Positions 34,061-43,852 of a DNA stretch of 64,000 bases are shown piece after piece (the first letter of the stretch is position 1; the number at the start of each line of letters is the position of its first letter). A program made the position numbers and the translations under genes. The stretch lies in the NCBI RefSeq assembly GCF_958298935.1, contig NC_084925.1:13637001-13701000 (forward strand), written 5' to 3'. The DNA comes from Phragmites australis (lineage: Eukaryota > Streptophyta > Magnoliopsida > Poales > Poaceae). The notes beneath the pieces were generated by a model. The model saw only the letters and a list, made by a program, of their open reading frames with translations. It searched no databases and was not told where the DNA came from.

Positions 34061-34199
34061 AATGTTTGATCACTTAACGACCTGGTGACCCTTAGGGATG
34101 GCTGTTAGAACTTCTCAGACCACCATCTTCTACTATCGTTTTGACTTGTAGGATGCAAAACCGCCGAACATGTGGTCGATCATCCTCTCATCTGGCTAT

Positions 34200-35320
34200 A
34201 AAAATATTGGGTCCGTTTCATCCTCACTGCCATCTAAGTTAGAGTTTCTGCTTTGGGTCATGACCTATATCTTCTTTCCCATGTCCACTTTCTCAACCTA
34301 CGCTTTGACCATCTTGTTCCAGAGGTGACACTCCTAGAGGCTGTGGTTGTCGGTCTGGTGGAGGTCGCACCACGACTTGTTGTCACGTTCGCCTGAGCAT
34401 GGTATAGAACTCTTGCCCCAAGATGAATCAAGAAGCTTGTTGGCATGGGTGTTAGGATAATCTACAAAAAAATTCCTCAGAATTATTTTTCTTGCCCTTA
34501 CCTCCCTTGATGTTCTTCTTGTGCTTGGCCTTTGCCTTGTAGCCCTCAAGCCTAGGTTGAGGACGCTTGATGTCCTGAGTCTTATCCTTGATGAAGAGAA
34601 GTGCATTCCATGCATCTCTGGCCCCTGACCCCCCGGCTAAATACTTGTATGATGTCATAATCACTAACTTTAGGGATGTTGTTATGGATATTGCTGAAAC
34701 ATTGTATGAACACACAAGGTTTCACTCCTCATCTCCTTGCAATGGTAGAGATCATTTTTTGCGCCAAGGCGAACGTATGTACCCTAGAAGTTGGTTTGGA
34801 ATACATGACAAGGCTGCTCCTAAGAGTAGATTGTTCCCGGTGGTAAGTTGGTCAATCATGTCATGGCTACCCCTTCAAGGGTGGTAGGGATGTAATTAGC
34901 CATTAGCTTCTTATCCCTACCAGCCACTTGGATGACCTTGTTATAGATTTGTAGAAACTCAACAGGATTTGTACTTATATTGTATTTCTTGATCGTCCTA
35001 GGCCAGGACCTTGCCAGCTAACTTACGTTTCATAGTTCTGGAGAGAAGGCCAGGCATCCCTTGATGACACCTTACCTGGTTCCAGCATCACCTTGAGCCT
35101 TTCCAATTGAGATCAAAGCTCAGTCTTGATTCGATCGATGTTGGGATATTCCCCGATTAGATCGATGTGGGTAGACATAGCCTCTTTAGAAGCCCTTGGA
35201 CGCCTTCGTCAGTCATTGATGACCTCACGCAAGTAATTGACCATACAACCTTTGACTAGCGAGGTCTAGTGGCGGTTATTTGCCCGATTGTCATCCCAGA
35301 AAGCTTTGTTCATAGGGTTA
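34200..35320 (-). pseudogene. Tat-C gag (degenerate)
   Basis: On the minus strand: an N-terminal block at about 35250-35100 (VNYLREVINDRRRPRASKEA), the capsid-like core near 34880-34700 (TWLTNLPPGTIYS, matching WLMNLPRGSICS of Tat-A) and the knuckle region WCDLHQTDNHSL at 34370-34330, a C-x2-H-x4-H type finger matching CEIHQTDWHDL of Tat-A. Many stops and frame changes. A lysine-rich segment (about 34560-34470) precedes the knuckle. Confidence 0.75.
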
Positions 35321-36101
35321 CGCCTCTTCGAGTATGATGCATCTCGCGATAGGGGATTGCCTAGCTTGTCTTGATTAGCATTGTTTCTGTCTATAGACTG
35401 ATGAGAGTTCTCGGCCTGGATGGGGGCCTATTGTAGAAGGAGGATCATCTTAGTAGTTGTATATTTAAAGTAGTTAGCCTCCTATTGATGTTCAGGAGAT
35501 GGTAAGACCGAGGCTCCGTTAAGGACCAGGGGATGTGTGCCCTCCTGGGGCTGGCCATTGCCTACTGTTGAAGCTAGAGGACCATGTCTATTTGTAGGGT
35601 CACCATCATGATGACTTAGATCATCAACCCCGCATCTAATAGCAAAAACTTCTTGGGGGTAATCTCCACTAGAGGAGGTGTCTAGATCCATCATGGATGC
35701 TTCATCAGATTACTCTGGGTTGGTATCTTGACAATCCATATTGTTAGAAACTTCGGGGGTTGATCCCAACTTGTTATGAATTGAACATTCATAGTTCTCT
35801 TGGAAGCAGAGTGGTTCAAACTTGATGCCTTAATACTTATCACATTGATCCATAAATTGACTTACCTCATCACTTAAATCGTCACTGAAAAGTTCATCCA
35901 CAAATTCACCCGATTGATCACCGACTTGCTAGGGAGAGGGCTAAAGTTGTCGTAGAACCCTTCATCTAAAAAACCAATTCTCAGCGAAGCTTTGGGCGAT
36001 GTTGATGGCATCTCATGTGTAGATTCCTCAACACCTTTTTTCATGATCCCCATAGATGGCACTAGCTTTTGACGATTGGTGAACCGTTGATCTAACGAAC
36101 T
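35321..36101 (-). other. Tat-C leader and gag N-terminal extension
   Basis: This probably corresponds to the variable gag N terminus and the leader. Acidic short frames are present at 35694-35482 and 36152-35874, but I recognise no domain. The primer site should lie near 36070-36100, but the string there does not resemble that of Tat-A, so the boundary is uncertain. Confidence 0.4.
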
Positions 36102-36665
36102 TGTTAAAGAAATAAGGGATGCTTGAAGTAGACAAATCACAAGGGAAGACACATGGATTTTTAGACAGGTTCAGGCCTTTCTGAGGATAATAATCCTACT
36201 TTTTTTGTCTTGTATTGATCTGAGACTATTACAAGTGGGTGTGGCTAGCCTAGATGGATCTAAACCTAATTGGTGACTTCCTTGCTCAGCTAATGTTGGC
36301 TTGTCTTGGCTTGTGTTTCTCTGGTTCGAATTGTATGGGCTTGTATCACTTCTAATGACTTGTATGTGCTTGTATCGCTTGTGCTCCGCAGGGTCCCCTG
36401 GGTCCGTACATATGTATATGGGGGTGTTGTACGTCTTCTAGACTCCTCCTTCCTGTTTTTGGAGATAAACCTTTCCGGTTATGGGATGCCTTGGGTACCT
36501 ACGGGTAGTTTTCTTTCTTCCAGATATCCCCTTCCTAAAGATAAAGATATGCCCCGAGAATTACGAGAAACCCTTGGGTATGCGGATATGGTAACTATCC
36601 ATTATTCATTGTTAGGGCTTAATTGGGAAACGTTGTCACGGGTACCCCCTCTTGAAATTTGATCA
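36102..36665 (-). repeat. Tat-C 5' LTR (probable, ~560 bp)
   Basis: It begins TGTTAAAG at 36102 and ends around CTTGAAATTTGATCA at 36665 on the plus strand. The phrase ACACATGGATTTTTAGACAG resembles ATTTAGACAAGTTCAGGCC just inside the Tat-A LTR (about 7089-7108), which suggests related LTR ends. The partner LTR is missing, so both ends are estimates. Confidence 0.55.
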
Positions 36666-37611
36666 GTTGCTTGAGCCACATTGTCTCATGCCATATGGGT
36701 AAAGAAGTACCCCTGCATGGTGTATGATCAATTCGAATTACCGTGTTTAGTCATGAGCATGCTTAATGTTCATCCACATCAAGCCTAGAGTTTTCGATGT
36801 TGGGTTGTGTTTGGTTAAGTTAGTTGTGGGGAAGTGACTCGAGTATTTCTATGATGAGATGAGCATGTTCTTACGTTGGTATGGTTATACTTGTGTTCTC
36901 ATGAAAGGATAGCAAAGTTTTGAGATGTATTAGGTGCTCACTTTTGAATCAAAAAATTGCTTACATGTAAATTCATTTAACCTTGTGGCCTACTTGATAC
37001 TCATCCCAAAGGCATGATTACTGGAGTCATGTTATTATATGTACCCACTATGAGTAAGTCTTGCAAGTACCTTTGTATTCACCTTCATATTGTTGAGTTT
37101 TTGCAGGTGAGGATGAAATAGTATATGGTTACTTCATGCTCACAGATGTCGGTGACAGGCGAGAGTACTGGTGGGCTACTCATGGTGATGCAATGGTGCC
37201 ATAGGGCAAACGGTGTCATCTATTTTGTTATTTATAAGTTGTCTCCGCTGCGTAGTAATATCACCAAGCTAGGATACAAACTTGATGTATTTTGTTCCTC
37301 CTAGCATTTGTTGATCTTACATTGACCTTTAAATTGTTGAACTTGTAATGACTAAAGGCTTGTAATATATTTACATTACTCACTCTTTGTTATGCCTTGA
37401 TAAGATGAAGCTTGTTGTAAAGGCATGTATTCCGATCTTAGGCATTAAATACATGCCGGGACTACTAGGATTGGATTTAATCATTGGCGGTTGCGATTGT
37501 TGTGGTGAGATGTGGTTAGCATGTGGCATGTCAAGAGACAGAGCTATCTGTCATCTTACTAAATCATCATCCAATTGATTAATTCCAATACAATTTGGAT
37601 GGTTCCTCACA
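36666..37611 (+). repeat. T2 5' LTR, 5'-truncated
   Basis: It is similar to the right two thirds of the solo LTR at 56373-57726: GGGTAAAGAWGTACCCC, CAATTCGAATT, ATGAGCATGC and CCGGGACT recur in the same order. It ends TTCCTCACA at 37611, directly before the primer site. The first roughly 500 bp, which should begin TGTGATAGCCC, are missing at the boundary with Tat-C. Confidence 0.75.
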
Positions 37612-37614
37612 GCA

Positions 37615-37627
37615 TGGTTATCAGAGC
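37615..37627 (+). other. T2 primer-binding site
   Basis: TGGTTATCAGAGC, the initiator-Met-type string with one extra T, three bases after the LTR end. Confidence 0.8.
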
Positions 37628-37838
37628 AAGGTTTAATGAAATAGCCAAAAATACTTGGAATATGGGTAAATAAAATTCATCAACCTCACTAATATAACGC
37701 ATTAAAGTTTTATTTTTTATCCTAAGTATGTGCTCTATTTTATTCCTCACCTTATCATAGAGCTATTTCGTACCTCTTTCTCATTTTTAATATGCTTAAT
37801 CTTGATCTCTAACTCGTCTCTTTCTTAATGGGTTAAGG

Positions 37839-38690
37839 ATGGCCGCTTTTGCCATGGTGATGGCTACTCCTTCTGATGGTGTGGAAGGTTTCCTAGTGCT
37901 CCTCTGCGAGATGCTTTGTCGCACAAACTTCACCTTTGTGCCAGAGTATACGGTGTATGCTCGAAGAGTTGGAGCCGACTTGGTGAACTACATGGCGACC
38001 GTGGACATTAGATCATGTACCATTGAAGGCAGAGCTTCTTCACTATTTTGTAGCAGCTGGAACTTCAAAAGAAATGGCGATTCAACCTTTGGCGTACAAG
38101 GCGACGGTAGCCCTTCGTGGCAGGTTACCCGTACTGAATGCGTGGCTATTAATCGTTTTTTCCTTTCGAGGAAGCAACAACATCTAATGGTAGAGTTGGT
38201 TCACTTCTGAAGACGTTTCTGTGTGACACCTTTGAAGATGTTCTAGACGCAGCCCCACTAAGTGAGCACCTCATGGTAGAGTTGGTTCACTTCCTGGACC
38301 AATCATACCATCGTGTAGTGGCTGAACTATTGGAGACACGAAGGTGTTACAATAGACTTTAACATGAGATAGATTTGAAGTGCACCGCAAATTGGTGAAC
38401 TGCAAGGTGTTGTATGAACAGGGCCATATAACGCCGTATGGGAGGGAACCTCAGTCTCACTGCTTTCCGATGGTGCTAAGCACACGGGTACCTCATCCCC
38501 GTGGCCAAGGTGCAAGAGAACCCAATGGGTTGCATGTGCCCAGTTTTGTAGTTCAAGTGTCACGCGGACTGCTATGTGATCTGCATCGTCTCATGCACCC
38601 AAGTGCTCCTAATGACACGGGCTCTCCTCAAGCTCCTCTTTTGGATGAATTTCCTAAGGACTTTGCTAGAGCTCCGTATGGTGAGTGGTT
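37839..38690 (+). pseudogene. T2 extra reading frame upstream of gag; dsRNA-binding-like pattern
   Basis: A degenerate frame in the leader, matching T1's in position. From ATG at 37839 it reads VLLCEMLCRTNFTFVPEYTV, then ARRVGADLVNYMATVDIRS. A frameshift near 38025-38035 leads to HYFVAAGTSKEMAIQPLAYK and ATVALRGRLP (to about 38130). The predicted order helix, three strands, helix, with P-E-Y near the first strand and GTSKEMAIQPLAYKATVAL as last helix, follows the pattern of a double-stranded-RNA-binding motif. Farther on, LMVELVHFLDQSYHRVVAEL (about 38270-38325) parallels the coiled coil of T1. Function is not known; the motif call is inference from pattern only. Confidence 0.5.
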
Positions 38691-39174
38691 CTAGGCTAGT
38701 TGGAGCTAAGAATAATGTAATAGGGCATAGCTTCTTTTTCACGAAAGTTGGAACGATTAATTAGCTATATTATGCCCCTAAGTGTAATGTATTCATACAC
38801 TTATCAAGAGGAGGATCATGGTGGTTGGATCGCTTATTATTTCGTTGTTGAAAAATATGTCATGTGTGGAATAGGGTGGAAAGGCTACTGTCTGGCACCA
38901 TACCTCCCAGCGGTCTGACCACCACTGTAATAGTCTGACCGCTAAGTCTCGTGGTCTGACCCGTGACACTTTCGCAGAATGCGTTGTGAGCAGTGAGCTA
39001 GGTTGTGTGCATGCCCATGCTACACCTTATCTTTGAACATGCATTCTCCCCTATTATAAGATGCTTTCATGAGCATCATTTGCCTTGATCTAACCTATTC
39101 CATTTGTCTAAATTGAAGTTGATCGTTCACCTTTCTTTCACCCTTGTCATCACTAACTTGGAATTGATAGCAGG
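38691..39174 (+). other. T2 leader between extra frame and gag
   Basis: Non-coding. It holds three GGTCTGACC-like units (about 38918-38962: GGTCTGACCACC, AGTCTGACCGCT, GGTCTGACCCGT). Similar GTCTGACC/GTCTAACC units occur in the segment before the T3 gag (about 60000-60190). Confidence 0.6.
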
Positions 39175-40183
39175 ATGAGGACTCGTAGCAATTCCGGAAG
39201 TGATGTTCCCGAGGGCTCTAATGGACACAATTCACTGCCACTGCCAACCATGGCAGAGGTGTTAATGTAGATTGAGCAGAATCGTAAGGCCTAAACCATT
39301 CTTCTCGAAGCTCTCATGCACAAAACGGCCCCTCAAAGAGGTGGAACTGGGTGCCATGATGATTATTCGGATTTCCTCCATACTCATCCACCTACCTTCA
39401 CGCGCGCAGAGGATCCCCTCAACGCAGACCATTGCCTCCATACCATTAAGTAGAAGCTCTAGCTTCTTGAGTGCGATGATGACAAGAAGGTCCTTTATAT
39501 TGCACATCAACTTCAAGGTGCTGCCAGCACGTGGTGTATCAACTACCCCACAATGCAAGCGCCAAACACTGTGTGCCTTGGGCAAAGTTCCACGAGGCCT
39601 TCCATGATTACCACACCCCGAGGGTGTGATCGATATCAAGAAGTGGGAATTCTTGGACCTAAAGCAAAGGAGTAAATCCATCATGGAGTATGTGCAGGAG
39701 TTCAACCATCTAGCCCAATATGCACAAAAAGATATCAACACAGGTGCGAAGAAGCAAGACTACTTTATGAGCAGCCTCTCCTAAAAAATGCAAGATCGTC
39801 TATCGGCTCACGAGTTCACCAACTTCAACAAGTTGGTGAGCATGTCCGTCACTATCGAGCACAAGATGAAGATTCATCCGGAAGAGACAAAGCGTAAGAT
39901 GGTTTCTTCACCTTCAGTGGGCAAGAACTCTCAATGCCTGCACATGGAGAATACTCCTCCACCCCGTGTTTCAACCTAGGCTACCCCATGGCCAATGTGG
40001 GTGGTGTGACACCCATATCCCCCTTCTCAAGGACAAGCTACAAGGCCCACCAAAACTCAAGGGAGTGCCACCGAGTGGCCCACGGGGCCCATGCTTCAAC
40101 TGTGGATGTACTAGACATTTCATGCGTGATAAATTGCCCCTTTCCCAAGCAAGGAGGTGTGGTGAATGATGCTCCAAGGCCAT
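39175..40183 (+). pseudogene. T2 gag (degenerate, cut by Tat-B2)
   Basis: Start ATG at 39175 (MRTRSNSGSDVPEGSN); T3 has MRTRGSLGELPEALNEKNPP at 60672. Next comes LPTMAEVLM with a stop, then EQN, and LLEALMHKTAPQRGG, and in shifted frames KKVLYIAHQLQGAASTWCIN (about 39490-39550), the gag core of Tekay elements. A knuckle-like GPCFNCGCTRHFMRD at about 40088-40130 keeps two cysteines and one histidine but not the last cysteine. It stops at 40183 where the Tat-B2 LTR begins. Confidence 0.8.
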
Positions 40184-40953
40184 TGTCGATGTAAAGAATA
40201 AGGGGGTCCCCTGTCAGAAGAGCCCACACTTGCAGATGCCAGCTGGCTGTTGATATTATTAGAACCATGCCCCCTCCCCTCACGCAACCAATCCACTGGT
40301 TGCAGATGGATACCCCGTGACCAACCCTTGCTAGTCACAGGGCAGGTACTCACCTAACCAGTCTAATTGCATTTAATGCCATGCACTCATGCATTTTTTC
40401 TTCCCCAAGCACCCTTTCGGTATGAGAGGTCGTGGGTCAGCGCAGAGATGGTGTGACCCATCCCATAGCATATAATGCTACGTGATGGTCTGGCAGGCGA
40501 GTGCGATGGCCTGGAAGGCGAGCATGACAGGCTTGCAGCCGGCGGGATAGTGTTTGGCAAATGGGACAGGGCGTGCACGATGACCAGGAAGAGCAAGGCG
40601 TGCCAACCCCATATAATGATGACCTAGGTGTAGCTGTTTTTCCTCAAGCATAGTGTAGCCAGTGTATTTGGCACAGTCTTCTTGTATGTATGTGGTACAC
40701 CATGCCTGCTGCTATATAAAGAGGGAGGACCGGGCTTGTAAAGAAAGAGACTCTCGATAAGTTCATCCAACTCATAAGGAAATACATAGTACGTAGGACT
40801 ATTATCCCAAGGGAGGCCTGAACATAGACAAACCCTGATGTTCTTCAGTTCCTTCGACACAATCGCACACCCACCAACAGCCACTAAAAATGTTGATCAC
40901 GCACCCATCATCTGGTATACCCTAGATACATTGTCAGAGATTAATTCTCGATA
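40184..40953 (+). repeat. Tat-B2 5' LTR (770 bp)
   Basis: It begins TGTCGATGTAAAG at 40184 and ends near TTCTCGATA at 40953. It matches the right LTR along its length, for example at AGAATAAGGGGGTCCCCTGT and TGCTATATAAAG. The TATA box TATATAAA is at 40713. Confidence 0.88.
40713..40720 (+). promoter_or_regulatory. LTR TATA box of Tat-B2 (5' LTR)
   Basis: TATATAAA followed by GAGGGAGGACCGGGCTTGTAAAG; conserved in the 3' LTR at 54827-54834 and, as TATAAAAGG, in Tat-B1. Confidence 0.65.
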
Positions 40954-42217
40954 GTTGGTGCACCTAGTAGGGGGAGTATTTTAACTTCTCGATAAGCGTT
41001 GATAACCCAATTGGGTCACCCATGGCTGGATCCACTTCAATCATTGAGTCCTGTTCCAAGGACCCCGGTCGTTGTGAGGTATTCATCATGGGATACGACC
41101 CAGATGAGCCTGGTGTGCTCCAAGTTTGGGACACCAAATCAGAGTTCAAAGGCTCTAAGGCTCAATGTGAAGTCTGCATAGCAGACCTTGCAGTAGGGGG
41201 CAGTGAAGACCCTCGTGTCCTGAGCACCGTTGGTGAGCCCCAAGCCTTGCGCCTAGAGGGCAACTGGCCTAGCATCGAATAGGGAGGTGCTCCGATACAG
41301 CCCCCGCATAGGGCGCGGTCCTTAGTGGTGTCGTCATCTAAGCCATCACACTACATGAGCATTGGGGACTCCCCTCTTTGTGGTATGTCGCTGCTCTGCA
41401 CTCAACAACTCAACTATGAGGCCATGACACCCATGCAAACTCTACAGACCATGCGAATGCTTCTTATCCACCTGCCAGAGGGCTAGCCGGGAGTAGGAAG
41501 ATCGTGCTCGGTGGGAGCAAGAAAAGGGCAAGCAGCCCTACAACTCACTCGTGATCGTAGGGAGGCATCAGACTCCACCACTCAATCGCTAGGGCTGTGA
41601 GGCCAGAGTCTCTTTCTCTGAACGTGCATAGCTGCCCATCAGCGAGCGACCCCCCATTATGTGATGGGGTGCAATTTCTTGTCCACCCGACTGCCAGAGT
41701 TGCTTTGGCCAGACAAGTTTTGGTTGGTCCTAGTAGAAAAATACAATGGCACGACCAATCCTGAGGGGTTCCTACAGATTAACACCATCATGGTGTAGGC
41801 CGCGGGAGGGTCATGGGAAAGTTATGGACAACTATTTCCTGACTGTCTTGGCTGCATCAGCATGGTCCTGGCATATGAACCTCCCCCGCGTGTCAACTCA
41901 CTCCTGAGAGGACTTGTGCAACTAGTTTTTCACCAACATCCAAGAGACTTACGCCCGACCAAGGGTTGAGGACAACCTATACCAAGTCAGGTAGTGACAA
42001 GGTGAATCACTGTGAGACTACATTCGGCATATTACCAAATGCCAAAATACCATTCCAAGGATCATGGGAGAGTATGTGGTCATAGCATTTTGGAGGGGGT
42101 CAGAGACCAGAAGATGGTCGAAAAGCTAGACACCAAGGATATTCAGAGTACCACCAAGCTCTTCAAGCTCACAAACAACTACACGTAGGCCGTTGAGGCC
42201 CAAGAGCGCTAGTAATA
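40954..42217 (+). pseudogene. Tat-B2 primer site, leader and gag (truncated)
   Basis: GTTGGTGCACCTAGTAGGGGGAG after the LTR is a decayed primer-binding region. An open frame begins ATG 41022 (MAGSTSIIESCSKDPG) with RCEVFIMGYDPDEPG, shared with Tat-B1. The capsid-like core is readable at 41740-42200 in broken frames: EKYNGTTNPEGFLQI, then SAWSWHMNLP and ETYARPRVEDNLYQVR, QNTIPRIMGEYVVIAFWRG and MVEKLDTKDIQSTTKLFKLT. It ends near AVEAQER at 42207, where C2 follows. Knuckle and protease are absent. Confidence 0.75.
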
Positions 42218-43084
42218 TGAACAAGGGTTCCCGATCTTCCGAAAGGTTCTGGTAACTCTCGATTTGGTGGAAACGAGACACAAGTCGATCCGGCTTCCTT
42301 ACAACACGATCCGAAACCCCGCAATCGCAGCACCACGTCTCCTCTGGTTATCAACCGGCATTGCACGGTTGACCTCGCCAAGAAGGCTAAAGCCCTTGCC
42401 TGCGAATCGAAGAACACAAGCAAGAACAAGGAAGAATGCAACCAAATTGCAGATGAATGATTAATCTCACGAGTTGGGGTCTCACAAACCGACGAAACGG
42501 CGAAACTGTTCTTGACAGAATAATCTAAGCAAAACCCGCCCTAATGAGAACGGCGGCGGCTGATAATAAGGGTCTAGGGTCGTCACACCCCCTGGTCACG
42601 CCCCCCTAATGGGCTCAACGACGATACACGGCCCAACGGACCAAAAACGGTGACACAGCACCGGGACAGATTCTGGATGCTTACTTGTTTCGACGTTTCC
42701 CGTTGACTCAGAAGGAATTTGGACCTCAAAACAATGCCATTGGTTTCCTTATGAAATTATCTTTCCAACCATATGTGAATCGTCGAAAACGGAGTCCGGA
42801 TGCGTCCTGGGCGTCCGTTTTACTGCTCGCTGGTCCTGGAGGTCGAGGCTGATTCGGACTCGAGTTGGACTGGACCTCCTGCTGTTGTTGGACGTCCTAG
42901 CTGCTCCTCCACGCCTCCAAGCCTTCCTCTATGTGTCTCCTTGTCCTCTCCATGATTCCTAAGCAACACATAATCATTAGGTAGTAATCTATTCTCAAAA
43001 TTATATAAAGAGTTGCTTAGGAACGAGCTCACCTCTAAATTTAATTGTCCATTGTATGTATCCGAGGGAGTGATGTCCTCATCA
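42218..43084 (-). repeat. C2 3' LTR (867 bp, with 45-bp deletion)
   Basis: Plus-strand start TGAACAAGGG, end GTCCTCATCA, followed by the polypurine tract. Relative to the 5' LTR it lacks 45 bp between ATTGTC and CATTGT (about 43050). The length difference (912 versus 867) is fully explained by this deletion. It encodes the last 88 residues of the integrase frame, ending at 42820. Confidence 0.93.
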
Positions 43085-43728
43085 TCCTCCCCCTCTTGAA
43101 TTAGAGTCGTCCTCGACTCAAGCTCATCATCGGCTCCCAAGTAAGGTTTCAAATCTGCAATGTTAAAAGAAGGACTAACCCCGAACTCGGGTGGCAACTC
43201 AAGTTTATATGCATTATCATTTATTTTCTCAATTATCTTATAAGGAACAGCAGCTCTTGGCATTAATTTAGACTTACGCAGCTCTGGAAACCTATCTTTT
43301 CTTAAATGTAACCACACTAAATCACCCGGTTCAAGTTTGACTTCTTTCCTCCCTTCACTACCAGCAATTCTATACTTTTCATTCATCTTTTCGATATTTA
43401 TTTTAGTTGTTTCATGCAACTTACGAATAAAATCAGCACGTGCACTAGCATCACTATGTGTTCTTTCAGTGGTAGGTAAAGGCAAAAGATCAATAGGAGC
43501 GCGAGGGGTAAAACCATACACTACCTGAAAAGGACTTACCTTGGTGGTAGAATGTGTTGCCCGATTATAAGCAAACTCCACGTGGGGCAAACATTCTTCC
43601 CACATCTTCAAATTTTTCTTCAAAATAGCTCTCAACATGGTACCCAAAGTGCGGTTCACTACCTCCGTTTAGCCATCAGTTTGTGGGTGGCAAGTAGTAA
43701 AAAACAATAGTTTTGTACCCAATTCACA
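42820..43728 (-). pseudogene. C2 integrase C-terminal half and LTR-encoded tail
   Basis: This continues the long frame after the insert at 43729-43852. It starts ELGTKLLF (about 43720), then HPQTDG followed by a stop (near 43675) and [19 protein letters not shown], where the catalytic glutamate is present. From ATG 43659 the frame is open to 42820: GDLVWLHLRKDRFPELRKSK, NIADLKPYLGADDELESRT, then ITPSDTYNGQLNLEVSSFLS inside the LTR. The block GPITRARAR, present at this point in the 5' LTR copy (about 49887-49860), is lost by the 45-bp deletion, which keeps the frame. The tail ends with NHGEDKETHRGRLGG and a serine-rich end. Confidence 0.88.
43085..43098 (-). other. C2 polypurine tract
   Basis: CAAGAGGGGGAGGA on the minus strand directly precedes the LTR start TGATGAGGAC; identical to the tract of C1. 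Confidence 0.9.
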
Positions 43729-43852
43729 GGAAAAGAAGACAAGGAAGAAGCCTGGACGTAACAACTCCCGTCGGTTGGGGGAGCTTCTTTAATAGGGCTT
43801 GCCAAAGAACCCCTCCGGGGCCCCGAGAAGAGGAAGAAGGAGATAGAGCCAT
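43729..43852. other. Unexplained ~124-bp insert in C2 integrase
   Basis: Between SHFWRTLW (upstream) and ELGTKLLF (downstream) the related integrases are contiguous, but here about 124 bp of unrelated, GC-richer sequence intervenes. It contains GGGGCCCCGGAGGGG on the minus strand and purine/pyrimidine-rich stretches. It puts a stop (43789) into the frame. No target duplication or inverted repeats are seen. The origin is unknown; filler DNA captured at a repaired break, including organellar DNA, is one possibility. Confidence 0.7.

Larger units (their letters stand above)
33098..36665 (-). mobile_element. Tat-C: 5' half of a minus-strand Tat-like element
   Basis: Read right to left: a probable LTR (about 36102-36665), leader, gag core, zinc knuckle and protease. 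It ends near T1 at 33097 without reverse transcriptase, RNase H or integrase. Gag and protease blocks match those of Tat-A position by position. A Tat-like LTR string CACGGGTACCCCC lies near 36637. The element borders T1 on the left and the truncated T2 LTR on the right, so both sides were altered by later events. Confidence 0.75.

Noticed and set aside
36306..36662. 118-codon plus-strand frame
   Set aside because: It lies inside the probable Tat-C LTR, without known motif.
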